Assembly: GCF_001423085.1 (NCBI RefSeq)
Contig: NZ_LMNU01000001.1
Location: 291,648-355,647, forward strand
Length of the DNA stretch: 64,000 nt
Direction: 5' to 3'
Source of the DNA: Methylobacterium sp. Leaf125
GTDB taxonomy: Bacteria; Pseudomonadota; Alphaproteobacteria; Rhizobiales; Beijerinckiaceae
Below are positions 1 through 9,478 of this stretch, in pieces. Every line of letters starts with the position of its first letter. The stretch's first letter is position 1. Made by a program: the position numbers and the translations under genes. The notes beneath the pieces were generated by a model. It was not told where the DNA came from. It did not search any database and worked only from the letters and a program-made list of their open reading frames with translations.

Positions 1-2238
1 CGTCAGGGCCGTCATGTTGACGATGCCGCGGACGGTGGCGGTGGGGGTCAGGATGTGCACCGGCCGGGCCGCGCCGAGCAGGATCGGGCCGACGGAGACG
101 CTCTGGCCGGCCACCACCTTCAGGGCGTTGAAGGTGATGTTGGCCGCCTCCAGGGTCGGCATGACGAGGAGGTTGGCCTCGGCGGTGAGGGCCGAGTCCG
201 GCCGCAGGCGCCCGAGGATCGTCCGGCTGAGCGCCGTGTCGGCGGACATCTCGCCGTCGATCTCGAGTTCCGGTGCCCGTTCCCGGATGAGCGCCAGGGC
301 TTCCCGCATCTTGCGCGAGACCGGATCGTCGACGCTGCCGAAATTCGCGGACGAGACCAGGGCGACGTGCGGGGTCTGGCCGAAGCGGCGCATCGCGGCG
401 GCGGCCTGCACCGTCATGTCGGCGATCTCGGCGGCGCTGGGGTCGCGGTGGATGTAGGGATCGCAGATGAACAGCGTGTGCCGGGGCAGCTGCAGCAGGC
501 CCATGGCGGCGAGCCCCTGCGCGCCGGGCTTCAGGCCGATGGTCCCCGTCACGGCGGCGAGATGGGCCGGGTAGGTGCCGGTGGTGCCGCAGAGCATGCC
601 GTCGACCTCGCCGGCCGCGAGCAGCGCGGCGGCCCGCACGGTGGTGTCGGCCCCCGGCGCGGTCTCGACCACGTGCACGTCGGTGCCGATGCGCAGGCGC
701 AGGCCGAGGCCGGCGATCCGCTCGGCGATGGTCTCGGCCCGGCCGAGGAGGACCGGGGTGGCGAGGCGCTCGTCCACCACCACCTGGGCGGCGCGGAGCA
801 CGCGGTCCTCCTCACCCTCGGCATAGGCGATCCGCTGGGGGCCGGCCTCCGAATGGGCGCCGGCCTCGGAGGCGGCGGCGAAGACCGGCTGCATCACCGT
901 GCCGGAGGTGTAGACCAGGCGCTCCAGGGAGCGGCGGTAGGTCTCGACGTCCTTGAAGGGCCGGGTGGCGACGCCGCTGTCGATGGCGGCCTGGGCCACC
1001 GCCGGGGCGACGGTGGTGATCAGGCGCGGGTCGAAGGGGCGCGGAATGAGGTAGTCGGGCCCGAAGCGCAGGTCGTGGGCCCCGTAGGCGGCGGCCACCA
1101 CGTCCGACGGCTCGGCATGGACGAGGTCGGCGAGGGCGCGCACGGCGGCAAGCTTCATGGCCTCGTTGATCTCGGTGGCGCCGACGTCGAGGGCGCCCCG
1201 GAAGATGAAGGGGAAGCACAGGACGTTGTTGACCTGGTTCGGGTAGTCCGAGCGCCCGGTGGCGATGAGGCAGTCGGGCCGCACCTGCTTGGCCAGGGCC
1301 GGCAGGATCTCCGGGTCGGGGTTGGCCAGCGCCAGGATGATCGGCTTGTCGGCCATGCTCGCCACCATCTCGGGCTTGAGCACGCCGCCCTGGGAGACGC
1401 CGAGGAAGATGTCGGCCCCGGCCACGACGTCGCCCAGCGTCCGGGCCGTGGTGTCCCGGGCATAGGCGCGCTTCTGCGCGTCGAGGGAGGCCATCCGGTC
1501 GGTGGAGACCACGCCGCGGGAATCACAGACGACGATGTTCTCCTTGCGCAGGCCGAGGCCCACCAGGATGTTGAGGCAGGCGATGGCGGCGGCGCCCGCG
1601 CCCGAGCAGACCAGGGTGGCGGATTCGATCGGCTTGCCCACCACCGCGAGGGCGTTGATCAGGGCGGCGGCGGCCACGATGGCGGTGCCGTGCTGGTCGT
1701 CGTGGAAGACCGGGATCTTCATGCGCTCGCGCAGCTTCGTCTCGATGACGAAGCACTCGGGAGCCTTGATGTCCTCGAGGTTGATGCCGCCGAAGGTCGG
1801 CTCGAGGCGGGCGACGGTCTCGATGAACTTCTCCGGATCGGTCTCGTCGACCTCGATGTCGAACACGTCGATGCCGGCGAACTTCTTGAACAGGCAGCCC
1901 TTGCCCTCCATCACGGGCTTGCCGGCAAGCGCGCCGATATGGCCGAGGCCGAGCACCGCCGTGCCGTTGGTGATGACCGCCACGAGGTTGCCCCGGGCGG
2001 TCAGGCTGTAGGCCTCGTCGGGCGCGTGCGCGATCGCCATGCAGGCGGCGGCAACCCCGGGGGAATAGGCGAGCGCGAGGTCGCGCTGGGTGCTCATGTC
2101 CTTGGTGGGCTGGACCGCGATTTTTCCCGGGGTCGGGAAGCGGTGATAGTCGAGGGCGGCCCGGGTCAGGGCGGCCTCGGTGCCGGCATCGGCGTTCGCG
2201 GCGGCGCCCGGCGCGCGCAGGTCGGTGTCTTTGCTCAT
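1..2238 (-). CDS. maeB: NADP-dependent malic enzyme with C-terminal phosphotransacetylase-like domain (3' end cut by window edge)
   Basis: Oxidative decarboxylation of malate to pyruvate with NADP reduction, feeding the pyruvate dehydrogenase genes upstream. 746 codons are visible from the ATG at 2238, which has an AGGA motif about eight bases before it; the family is about 760 residues, so only a short C-terminus is missing. The malic domain covers roughly residues 1-430, with the FHDDQHGTA metal/substrate motif near residue 177 and a Rossmann GAGAAA motif near 208. From about residue 460 a phosphotransacetylase-like domain begins ([16 protein letters not shown]); in MaeB-type enzymes this part is regulatory rather than catalytic. 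It is the last gene of the minus-strand run aceE-aceF-lpdA-phasin-maeB, and a GC-rich hairpin at 2274-2296 separates it from the phasin gene. Confidence 0.95.
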   Translation of the reverse strand, partial: MSKDTDLRAPGAAANADAGTEAALTRAALDYHRFPTPGKIAVQPTKDMSTQRDLALAYSPGVAAACMAIAHAPDEAYSLTARGNLVAVITNGTAVLGLGHIGALAGKPVMEGKGCLFKKFAGIDVFDIEVDETDPEKFIETVARLEPTFGGINLEDIKAPECFVIETKLRERMKIPVFHDDQHGTAIVAAAALINALAVVGKPIESATLVCSGAGAAAIACLNILVGLGLRKENIVVCDSRGVVSTDRMASLDAQKRAYARDTTARTLGDVVAGADIFLGVSQGGVLKPEMVASMADKPIILALANPDPEILPALAKQVRPDCLIATGRSDYPNQVNNVLCFPFIFRGALDVGATEINEAMKLAAVRALADLVHAEPSDVVAAAYGAHDLRFGPDYLIPRPFDPRLITTVAPAVAQAAIDSGVATRPFKDVETYRRSLERLVYTSGTVMQPVFAAASEAGAHSEAGPQRIAYAEGEEDRVLRAAQVVVDERLATPVLLGRAETIAERIAGLGLRLRIGTDVHVVETAPGADTTVRAAALLAAGEVDGMLCGTTGTYPAHLAAVTGTIGLKPGAQGLAAMGLLQLPRHTLFICDPYIHRDPSAAEIADMTVQAAAAMRRFGQTPHVALVSSANFGSVDDPVSRKMREALALIRERAPELEIDGEMSADTALSRTILGRLRPDSALTAEANLLVMPTLEAANITFNALKVVAGQSVSVGPILLGAARPVHILTPTATVRGIVNMTALT

Positions 2239-2273
2239 GTCTGGTCCTGGGGGTTGCGGGTGACAGGCGCCGT

Positions 2274-2296
2274 CGGCCCCGCCGGGGGCGGGGTCG
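2274..2296. other. GC-rich hairpin between phasin-like gene and maeB
   Basis: The sequence CGGCCCCGCC (2274-2283) pairs with GGCGGGGTCG (2287-2296) around a three-base loop, with one G-U pair in the minus-strand or plus-strand RNA. There is no T tract, so it is not a classical intrinsic terminator. It may mark a transcript boundary or protect mRNA. Confidence 0.4.
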
Positions 2297-2338
2297 GTGG
2301 CGGCCGGAGGGGATGTCGGGCCTGCCGCGCGGGACGGA

Positions 2339-2839
2339 TCAGGCCGGGTGAGGATCGGGGGGCGGCGTCTCCGGCGTCTTCGGCGGACCGGTCTCCGGTG
2401 GACCGGCCTTCGGCTCGACCGCCGACGGCGGGGCCGGGTCGGGCTCGCCCCCGGCCGCCCGGCGCCCTTCGGCGAGGAGGTCGAGGGCCTGGGCTCGGGC
2501 CAGGTCCCAGTCGCGCAGCGCCCAGTCCATTTGCCGGCGCAGGAAATCCTGCTGGAGCTGCAGCATCGCGGGCAGGCTGCGCGCCGCCATCAGGCCCTGG
2601 ACCAGGGTGAGGTTGGCGGCGAGCTGCCGGTGGGTGTGACGGGCCATCAGCCGGCCGGCGGCCCGGAGGTCCGCCTCGACCTCGGCGCCGGCCGTCCGCT
2701 CCATCGTGGCGAGGCGGTCGAGGGTGCCCGCGACGGCCTCCGCGACGGCATCGCGGGCGGCCTCGGCGCGCCGCAGCGCCGGATCCGGTGCGGCGGACGA
2801 TGGGGGTCCGGAGGTGGGATCGGGCGCGTTCGACGACAT
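2339..2839 (-). CDS. phasin-like protein
   Basis: 166 residues. The central part (about residues 25-125) is a long amphipathic helical region ending in LPAMLQLQQDFLRRQMDWAL, which resembles phasin-type proteins that coat polyhydroxyalkanoate granules. The N-terminus and the C-terminus (residues 130-166) are Pro/Ala-rich and probably disordered. It lies between lpdA and maeB on the same strand, so acetyl-CoA supply and carbon storage could be linked. A perfect 11-bp hairpin lies just upstream (2880-2907). The phasin assignment rests on sequence character and context; another small helical protein is possible. Confidence 0.65.
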   Translation of the reverse strand: MSSNAPDPTSGPPSSAAPDPALRRAEAARDAVAEAVAGTLDRLATMERTAGAEVEADLRAAGRLMARHTHRQLAANLTLVQGLMAARSLPAMLQLQQDFLRRQMDWALRDWDLARAQALDLLAEGRRAAGGEPDPAPPSAVEPKAGPPETGPPKTPETPPPDPHPA

Positions 2840-2879
2840 CGGCGGGTCTCCCGAAGCCGGAGCCGGGACGGGCTCCGCG

Positions 2880-2907
2880 AGGACCGCGCCGGTCGCGGCG
2901 CGGTCCT
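2880..2907 (-). terminator. perfect 11-bp hairpin between lpdA and phasin-like gene
   Basis: AGGACCGCGCC (2880-2890), a six-base loop, then GGCGCGGTCCT (2897-2907) form a perfect stem. No U tract follows on either strand, so termination would be weak or factor-dependent. It may instead be an intercistronic stability element lowering expression of the genes after lpdA. Confidence 0.45.
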
Positions 2908-2979
2908 GTCTTCCTGATGCGGCGGCGCCCGTCCCGAAGGCGCCTGCCGATGTCCGAGCCTCGGCACGAACGCCCGGCG

Positions 2980-4854
2980 TCAGTGGCCGGCGCGCTTCGG
3001 CCCGTCCTTCCGGGGCATGTAGAGGTCCGTGATGGTGCCCTCGAAGGCCTCCGCCGCCAAGCCGATCGTCTCCGACAGGGTCGGGTGCGGGTGGATGGTC
3101 AGGCCGATATCCTCGGCATCCGCCCCCAGCTCGATGGCCAGGGCCGCCTCGGCGATGAGGTCGCCGGCGGACGGGCCGACGATGCCGCAGCCGAGGATGC
3201 GGTCCGTCTCCGGGTCGAACAGGACCTTGGTCAGGCCCTCCTCGCGGCCGAGCGCCAGGGAGCGCCCGGAGGCCGCCCAGGGGAAGACGCCCTTGCCGAC
3301 CTTCACGCCCTTCGCCTTGGCCTCGGTCTCGGTCATGCCGACCCAGGCCACCTCGGGGTCGGTATAGGCGACCGAGGGGATGACCTTGGCGTCGAAGGCG
3401 CTGGCCTTGCCGGCGGCGACCTCGGCCGCGACCTTGCCCTCGTGCGTCGCCTTGTGGGCCAGCATCGGCTGGCCGACCACGTCGCCGATGGCGAAGATGT
3501 GGGGCACGTTGGTGCGCATCTGCCGGTCGACGGCGATGAAGCCGCGCGCGTCGACGGCGACGCCCGCCGCCTCCGCGCCGATGCGCTGGCCGTTGGGGCG
3601 CCGCCCCACCGAGACCAGCACCTTGTCGAAGGTGTCGCTGGCCGGGGCGGTGCCGCCCTCGAACGAGACCTTCAGCCCCTGCGGCGTCGCCTCCACGGCG
3701 GTGACCTTGGCCTTGAGGTGGATCGCCTCGTACTGCTTGCTGATCCGCTTCATCAGCGGCGTGACCAGGTCCTTGTCGGCGCCGGGGATGATCTGGTCCA
3801 TCAGCTCGACGATGGTCACCTTCGCGCCGAGGGCGTGGTAGACGGTGGCCATCTCCAGCCCGATGATGCCGCCGCCGATCACCAGCAAGCGGGCCGGGAC
3901 GCCGTCGAGTTCCAGCGCCCCCGTCGAGTCGAGGACCCGCGGGTCGTCGTGCGGGATGAAGGGCATCTGCACGGGCTCGGAGCCGGCCGCGATGATGGCG
4001 TGGTCGAAGCCGATGATCCGGGTCTGGCCCTCGTGCTCCACCGCAACCTGGTTCGGGCTGACGAAGCGGGCCTCGCCCGTCACCACCGTGACCTTGCGCT
4101 GCTTGGCCAGCCCGGTGAGGCCGCCCGTGAGGCGCTGGACCACCCCGTCCTTCCAGGCGCGCAGCTTGTCGATGTCGATCTGCGGCGCGGCGAAGCTGAT
4201 GCCGTGCGCCGCCATGGCGTGGCTCTCGTCGATGACCTTGGCGGCGTGCAGCAGGGCCTTCGAGGGGATGCAGCCCACGTTGAGGCAGACGCCGCCGAGG
4301 CTCGGCCAGCGCTCGACCAGCACCACCGACTGGCCGAGATCGGCCGCCCGGAAGGCGGCGGTGTAGCCGCCGGGTCCGGCCCCGATGACGAGGACCTGGG
4401 CCCGCATCGCCTCGCCGGAGACGGGAGCCGCCGCCTTCGGGGCCGGCGCGGGCGCCGCCCCGCCGGTGGCGGTGGCCGAGGAGCCGTAGCCGGCCTGGCC
4501 CTCGCCCGGGGCGTGGCCGCTCATGGCCGCGGGGGCGCCGCCGGGGGCGGAGGCGGGAGCGCCGGACCTGGTGGTGTCGGTGACCGTGGGCTTCGGCGCG
4601 CCGGCCCCGGCGTTCGCGGCCTCGGCCATCACCAGGATCAGGTCGCCCTGGCTCACCGTGTCGCCGGGCTTGATCCGCACCTCGGCCACCGTGCCGGCCA
4701 CGGGGGACGGGATGTCCATGGTGGCCTTGTCGGATTCCAGCACGATGATCACGTCGTCGACCGAGATCACGTCGCCGGGGCTGACGCTGACCTCGATCAC
4801 GGGCACGTTCTTGAAGTCGCCGATATCCGGCAGGTGGACGTCGTTGCTGCTCAT
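2980..4854 (-). CDS. lpdA: dihydrolipoyl dehydrogenase (PDH E3) with N-terminal lipoyl domain
   Basis: E3 of pyruvate dehydrogenase: FAD enzyme that reoxidises dihydrolipoamide with NAD. 624 residues, well above the roughly 470 of a plain E3, because residues 1-80 are a lipoyl domain (LESDKATMD, lipoylated Lys43) followed by an Ala/Pro/Gly linker to about residue 145. The FAD Rossmann motif IGAGPGG is near residue 155, the redox disulfide is Cys190/Cys195 in CLNVGCIPSK, and the C-terminal interface motif HPHPTLSE is present. A lipoyl-bearing E3 is known from some PDH operons such as that of Ralstonia eutropha. It starts 39 bp after aceF stops. Confidence 0.97.
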   Translation of the reverse strand: MSSNDVHLPDIGDFKNVPVIEVSVSPGDVISVDDVIIVLESDKATMDIPSPVAGTVAEVRIKPGDTVSQGDLILVMAEAANAGAGAPKPTVTDTTRSGAPASAPGGAPAAMSGHAPGEGQAGYGSSATATGGAAPAPAPKAAAPVSGEAMRAQVLVIGAGPGGYTAAFRAADLGQSVVLVERWPSLGGVCLNVGCIPSKALLHAAKVIDESHAMAAHGISFAAPQIDIDKLRAWKDGVVQRLTGGLTGLAKQRKVTVVTGEARFVSPNQVAVEHEGQTRIIGFDHAIIAAGSEPVQMPFIPHDDPRVLDSTGALELDGVPARLLVIGGGIIGLEMATVYHALGAKVTIVELMDQIIPGADKDLVTPLMKRISKQYEAIHLKAKVTAVEATPQGLKVSFEGGTAPASDTFDKVLVSVGRRPNGQRIGAEAAGVAVDARGFIAVDRQMRTNVPHIFAIGDVVGQPMLAHKATHEGKVAAEVAAGKASAFDAKVIPSVAYTDPEVAWVGMTETEAKAKGVKVGKGVFPWAASGRSLALGREEGLTKVLFDPETDRILGCGIVGPSAGDLIAEAALAIELGADAEDIGLTIHPHPTLSETIGLAAEAFEGTITDLYMPRKDGPKRAGH

Positions 4855-4893
4855 CGCTTCACCTCGCTCGTTGGGTCGCGCAACCGGGCTTCG

Positions 4894-6222
4894 TCAGACG
4901 ACGAGGCGCCGGACGTCCTCGAGGACGTGGGCGAGGTGGCGGGTGAAGCGCGCGGCGAGCGCACCGTCGATGACGCGGTGGTCGTAGGAGAGCGAGAGCG
5001 GCACGATCAGGCGCGGCGTGAACGCGGTGCCGTTCCAGACCGGGCTCATCTTCGCGCGGGCGACGCCCAGGATCGCGACCTCGGGGGCGTTGACCAGCGG
5101 CGTGAAGGCGGTGCCGCCGATGCCGCCGAGGCTGGAGATCGAGAAGGTGGCGCCCTGCATGTCGGCGGCGCTGAGCTTGCCGTCGCGGGCTTTCGCCGAG
5201 ATCGCCCCGAGGTCGCGGCTGATCTCCACGAGGCCCTTGCGGTCGGCCTCCTTGATCACCGGGACGACGAGCCCGTCCGGCGTGTCGACCGCGACGCCGA
5301 TGTTGTAGTAGCGCTTGAGGATCAGGGCGTCCTTCTCAGGCGACAGCGAGGCGTTGAACTCGGGGTGCTTGCGTAGGGCGGAAACCGCGGCCTTGATCAG
5401 GAAGGCCAGCAGGGTGACGCGGTAGCCCTTGTCCTTGAGCTCCTTGCCCTGGGCGTCGAGCTCCTTGCGGTAGGTATCCGTCTCGGTGATGTCCGACTCG
5501 TCCTGGTGGGTGACCAGCGGCACGTTGAGCCAGGACCGGTGCAGGTGCGCGCCGGAGATCTTCTTGATCCGCGACAGGGGCAGGGTCTCGATCGGCCCGA
5601 ACTTCGCGAAATCCACCGCCGGGATCTCCGGGATGCCCATGCCGCCGCCGGAGAAGGCGGCCGTGCCGGAGGCGGCCGCGGCGGGCGCCGCCGCGCGGGT
5701 GAGGTGGCCCTTCACGTCCTCCTTGGTGATCCGGCCCTTCTCGCCGGTGCCCTTCACCGCGGTCAGGTCGAGGCCGAGCTCGCGGGCCAGGCGCCGCACG
5801 CCGGGGCTGGCATGGATCTGCGAGAAGTCGGGAAGGTTGCCGGCCGACGGGGCGGGCGCGGCGGGGGCCGAATTCGGGGTGGGCGTCGCGCTCGGGGCCG
5901 GCTCCTGCTTGGCGAGCAGGGCGGCGCTGTCGGCGCCCGCGGGCGCGTCGGCGGCGGTCTCGGCGCCCTTGACCACACCCTGGGAGGCCTCGCCCTTGAA
6001 CACCAGGAGCGGCGAGCCCTCGCTCACCTTGTCGCCCAGCTTGACCAGGATCCGCTCCACCACGCCGGCGCTCGGCGAGGGCACGTCCATGGTCGCCTTG
6101 TCGGATTCCAGCGAGACCAGCGGGTCGTCGGGCCCGATCGTGTCGCCCTCCTTCACGTGGATCTCGATGATCGGGATGTCCTTGAAGTCGCCGATGTCCG
6201 GGATCTGGATCTCGATGCCCAC
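4894..6222 (-). CDS. aceF: pyruvate dehydrogenase E2, dihydrolipoyl acetyltransferase
   Basis: Transfers the acetyl group from lipoamide to CoA and forms the core of the PDH complex. 442 residues: one lipoyl domain (residues 1-80, Lys42 in LESDKATMD), an Ala/Pro linker, a peripheral subunit-binding domain (about 136-172, ASPGVRRLARELG) and the catalytic domain, with active-site His415 and Asp419 in DHRVIDG. The start is GTG at 6222, chosen because the next codons give the lipoyl-domain sequence MGIEIQIPDIGDF and an AGGGAG motif lies about eight bases upstream; an ATG at 6229 is out of frame. The gap to aceE is 126 bp. Confidence 0.96.
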   Translation of the reverse strand: MGIEIQIPDIGDFKDIPIIEIHVKEGDTIGPDDPLVSLESDKATMDVPSPSAGVVERILVKLGDKVSEGSPLLVFKGEASQGVVKGAETAADAPAGADSAALLAKQEPAPSATPTPNSAPAAPAPSAGNLPDFSQIHASPGVRRLARELGLDLTAVKGTGEKGRITKEDVKGHLTRAAAPAAAASGTAAFSGGGMGIPEIPAVDFAKFGPIETLPLSRIKKISGAHLHRSWLNVPLVTHQDESDITETDTYRKELDAQGKELKDKGYRVTLLAFLIKAAVSALRKHPEFNASLSPEKDALILKRYYNIGVAVDTPDGLVVPVIKEADRKGLVEISRDLGAISAKARDGKLSAADMQGATFSISSLGGIGGTAFTPLVNAPEVAILGVARAKMSPVWNGTAFTPRLIVPLSLSYDHRVIDGALAARFTRHLAHVLEDVRRLVV

Positions 6223-6348
6223 TGCGCATTCTCCCTGGCTGAGTCGGAGCCTCTCGCGGGCCCCCTCGTCCGGTGGTGTGGTCGGTGAAAGGTCGGGAAG
6301 TCGGGGGCGCCGGCCGCGCGTGGGCGGCCGGCGCCGAGCCGGATCAGC

Positions 6349-9012
6349 TCAGACGGTCCAGGGGGCCGGCCGGTCGGTGTCGATGCCGTACCGGGCGAGG
6401 GCGTCGGCCACGGTCTGGGCCGGGATCACGCCCTCCTCGGCCAGGCTGTGCAGCGCCGCCACCACGACCCAGTGCCGGTTGACCTCGAAGAAGTCGCGCA
6501 GGCGGGCCCGGTAGTCCGAGCGGCCGAAGCCGTCGGTGCCGAGCACGCGGTAGCGTCCGGGCACCCAGGTGCGGATCTGGTCGGCGAACAGGCGCATGTA
6601 GTCGGTGGCGGCCACCACCGGGCCGGTGCGGCCGGTCAGGCAGGTCTCCACATGGGAGAGGCGCCTGCCCTCCAGCGGGTGCAGGAGGTTCCAGCGCTCC
6701 GCCGCCATGGCGTCGCGGCGCAGCTCGGTGAAGCTCGGGCAGCTCCAGATGTCGGCGCTGATGCCGAAATCCTGCTCCAGCAGGGCGGCCGCGGCGATGA
6801 CCTCCCGCAGGATGGTGCCCGAGCCCAGGAGCTGGACCCGGTGCCCCCGGGTCTTCTCCTTCGGGCCCTCCTTGAAGAGGTACATGCCCTTGATGATGTC
6901 GGCCTCGGCGCCCTCCGGCATGCCGGGGTGCTCGTAGTTCTCGTTCATCACGGTGATGTAGTAGAACACGTCCTCCTGCTCGGCATACATCCGGCGCAGG
7001 CCGTCCTGCACGATCACCGCCACCTCGTACGAGAAGGTCGGGTCGTAGGAGACGCAGTTCGGGATGGTGGACGAGATCAGGTGGCTGTGGCCGTCCTCGT
7101 GCTGCAGGCCCTCGCCGTTGAGGGTGGTGCGCCCCGCCGTGCCGCCGATGAGGAAGCCCCGCGCCCGCATGTCGCCCGCCGCCCAGGCGAGGTCGCCGAC
7201 CCGCTGGAAGCCGAACATCGAGTAGTAGACGTAGAACGGGATCGTCGGCGCGTCGGAGTGCGAGTAGGAGGTCGCGGCCGCGATCCAGGACGACATCGCG
7301 CCCGGCTCGTTGATGCCCTCCTGGAGCATCTGACCGTTCTTGTCCTCCTTGTAGTACATCAGCTGGTTGGCATCCTCCGGCCGGTAGAGCTGGCCGACCT
7401 GGGAGAAGATGCCGAACTGGCGGAACATGCCCTCCATGCCGAAGGTGCGGCTCTCGTCGGGCACGATCGGCACGATGCGGTTGCCGATGTTCTTGTCGCG
7501 CAGCAGCGTGTTGAGGATGCGCACGAAGGCCATGGTGGTGGAGATCTCGCGGCCCGCGGTCTCCTTGAGCTGGGCCGAGAAGGCCGAGAGCGGCGGGATC
7601 TCCAGGGCCTGGGATGTCCGCCGCCGGGCCGGGAGGGGACCGCCGAGGGCTTCCCGCCGCGCCATCAGGTAGCGGTGCTCGGGGCTGCCCTCGGGGAACT
7701 TGATGAAGGGGATCTCCTTCAGCTGGTCGTCGGTCAGGTCGATCTGGAAGCGGTCGCGGAACTGGCGCAGGACCGCCTCGCCCATCTTCTTCTGCTGGTG
7801 GGTGATGTTCTGGCCCTCGCCGGACTCGCCCATGCCGTAGCCCTTGACGGTCTTGGCGAGGATGAGGGTGGGCTGGCCCTTGTGCTTGGAGGCGGCGCTG
7901 TAGGCGGCGAAGACCTTGCGCGGGTCGTGGCCGCCGCGGGTGAGGCGCCAGATGTCGTCGTCGCTCATGTCGGCCACGAGGGCCGCGGTCTCGGGGTAGC
8001 GGCCGAAGAAGTGCTCGCGGATGTAGGCGCCGTTCTTCGACTTGAAGTCCTGGTACTCGCCGTCGACGCACTCCTCCATCAGGCGCGCCAGCATGCCGGT
8101 GCTGTCGCGCTGGATCAGGGCGTCCCAGCCCGACCCCCACAGCACCTTGATGACGTTCCAGCCGGCGCCGCGGAAATCGGCCTCCAGCTCCTGGACGATC
8201 TTGCCGTTGCCGCGCACCGGCCCGTCGAGGCGCTGCAGGTTGCAGTTGATGACGAAGACGAGGTTGTCGAGTTTTTCACGTGCCGCGAGCGCGATGGCGC
8301 CCAGGCTCTCCGGCTCGTCCATCTCGCCGTCGCCCATGAAGGCCCAGACCTTGCGGCCGTCCGTCTGCGCGAGGTTGCGGTGGTGCAGGTAGCGCAGGAA
8401 GCGCGCCTGGTAGATCGCCATCAGGGGGCCGAGGCCCATGGAGACGGTGGGGAACTGCCAGAAATCCGGCATCAGCCAGGGATGCGGATAGGACGACAGG
8501 CCCTTGCCGCCGACCTCCTGCCGGAAGCCGAGGAGCTGCTCCTCGGTGAGGCGCCCCTCCAGGAAGGCGCGGGCATAGACGCCGGGCGAGGAATGGCCCT
8601 GCACGTAGATCAGGTCGCCGCCGTGGCTGGCATCGGCCGCCCGCCAGAAATGCATGAAGCCGGTGTCGTAGAGGGTGGCGGCGGACTGGAAGCTGGCGAT
8701 GTGGCCGCCGAGCTCGGACGAGTCCTTGTTCGCCCGCAGGATGATCGCGATGGCGTTCCAGCGGATGGCCGAGCGGATGCGGTGCTCGATCGCCCGGTCG
8801 CCGGGATGCGGGTCCTGCTTCTCGGGCAGGATCGTGTTGAGGTAGGCGGTGTTGGCCGAGTAGGGGACGGGAGCGCCCTTCTTGCGGGCCCCGTCGATCA
8901 CCTGCTCGATCAGGTAATGCGCCCGCTCCGGCCCGTCGACGTCGAGGACGCCGTCCAGCGAATCGAGCCATTCCTGCGTCTCGACGGGATCGAGGTCGCG
9001 GCTACGCTCCAT
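6349..9012 (-). CDS. aceE: pyruvate dehydrogenase E1, homodimeric type
   Basis: Thiamine diphosphate enzyme that decarboxylates pyruvate and acetylates the lipoyl group of E2. 887 residues, the usual length of the single-chain (AceE) E1. The ThDP-binding segment appears as GDGEMDEPESLGA with a downstream NLVFVINCNLQRLDGP stretch, and ETAGREISTTMAF lies in the pyrimidine-binding half. The ATG at 9012 is preceded by AAGGAGG at five bases, a near-ideal ribosome site. It is the first gene of the PDH run, with an 800-bp leader/intergenic region upstream. Confidence 0.97.
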   Translation of the reverse strand: MERSRDLDPVETQEWLDSLDGVLDVDGPERAHYLIEQVIDGARKKGAPVPYSANTAYLNTILPEKQDPHPGDRAIEHRIRSAIRWNAIAIILRANKDSSELGGHIASFQSAATLYDTGFMHFWRAADASHGGDLIYVQGHSSPGVYARAFLEGRLTEEQLLGFRQEVGGKGLSSYPHPWLMPDFWQFPTVSMGLGPLMAIYQARFLRYLHHRNLAQTDGRKVWAFMGDGEMDEPESLGAIALAAREKLDNLVFVINCNLQRLDGPVRGNGKIVQELEADFRGAGWNVIKVLWGSGWDALIQRDSTGMLARLMEECVDGEYQDFKSKNGAYIREHFFGRYPETAALVADMSDDDIWRLTRGGHDPRKVFAAYSAASKHKGQPTLILAKTVKGYGMGESGEGQNITHQQKKMGEAVLRQFRDRFQIDLTDDQLKEIPFIKFPEGSPEHRYLMARREALGGPLPARRRTSQALEIPPLSAFSAQLKETAGREISTTMAFVRILNTLLRDKNIGNRIVPIVPDESRTFGMEGMFRQFGIFSQVGQLYRPEDANQLMYYKEDKNGQMLQEGINEPGAMSSWIAAATSYSHSDAPTIPFYVYYSMFGFQRVGDLAWAAGDMRARGFLIGGTAGRTTLNGEGLQHEDGHSHLISSTIPNCVSYDPTFSYEVAVIVQDGLRRMYAEQEDVFYYITVMNENYEHPGMPEGAEADIIKGMYLFKEGPKEKTRGHRVQLLGSGTILREVIAAAALLEQDFGISADIWSCPSFTELRRDAMAAERWNLLHPLEGRRLSHVETCLTGRTGPVVAATDYMRLFADQIRTWVPGRYRVLGTDGFGRSDYRARLRDFFEVNRHWVVVAALHSLAEEGVIPAQTVADALARYGIDTDRPAPWTV

Positions 9013-9140
9013 GGCATCCTCCTTGGTTTTTCAGCGGTTCTCGCGGTCCGCTCTTTGGCGCGCCACGCGTCAGCGGCGTTCGTGCGTCGGCAGCGTTCGT
9101 GAGCAGCGTTCGTGCCAACCCCACCCAATCGCTTTTTGCG

Positions 9141-9228
9141 TTGTCTGGCAATGGCTTCGCCGAAGCCGAAAGTTTTTGGTCTGCGAAATTTGTTACGGGT
9201 TTGAATTTTTTTGTCTGGCTTTCCAGAC
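9141..9228 (-). promoter_or_regulatory. AT-rich aceE upstream region with direct repeats and hairpin
   Basis: TTGTCTGGC occurs at 9141-9149 and again at 9211-9219, exactly 70 bp apart. The second copy is part of the perfect inverted repeat GTCTGG-CTTT-CCAGAC (9213-9228). Between them is an AT-rich stretch with runs of T. This arrangement suggests a regulated promoter for aceE on the minus strand, but no known regulator motif was recognised. Confidence 0.35.
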
Positions 9229-9436
9229 CCGTGCCGGCGGCGTTGTCGGGTCCGGCGCAGCCCCGGGCAGGTCGCTGCGCCGGTCCGCGCCGGGTCCGGA
9301 TGATCCGGCCCAGGCCGGTCCCCGCCGAGACGATCCCAACGCCGTCGCGGCTGTTCCGAGAGACGTCGCGTGGGTCCAGGCGACACGGCCGGCCACCCAC
9401 GGGGCACACCCAACCCCGAAGCCGATCGCGAGGATT

Positions 9437-9478
9437 ATGGGGCGAGGATCATGGGGCGAGGATCATGGGGCGAGGATG
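9437..9478. repeat. 14-bp tandem repeat, three copies
   Basis: The unit ATGGGGCGAGGATC is repeated at 9437-9450 and 9451-9464, then with one change at 9465-9478. It lies in non-coding DNA between the aceE leader and the ABC transporter genes. Confidence 0.9.

Noticed and set aside
55..2610. Long plus-strand ORF of 851 codons, and similar ones at 2788-5376, 6448-9102 and 9011-11383
   Set aside because: They are antisense shadows of maeB, lpdA/aceF, aceE and the transporter genes, caused by high GC. Their proteins are Gly/Asp/His/Arg-rich with no domains.
5336..6229. ATG at 6229 as start of an alternative aceF-region protein
   Set aside because: It is out of frame with the lipoyl domain; the Arg-rich product is a shadow. 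The GTG at 6222 gives the true E2 start.
8272..8287. parS half-site inside aceE
   Set aside because: Only TTTCACGTG matches and the right half is lost; the match is expected by chance in coding DNA.
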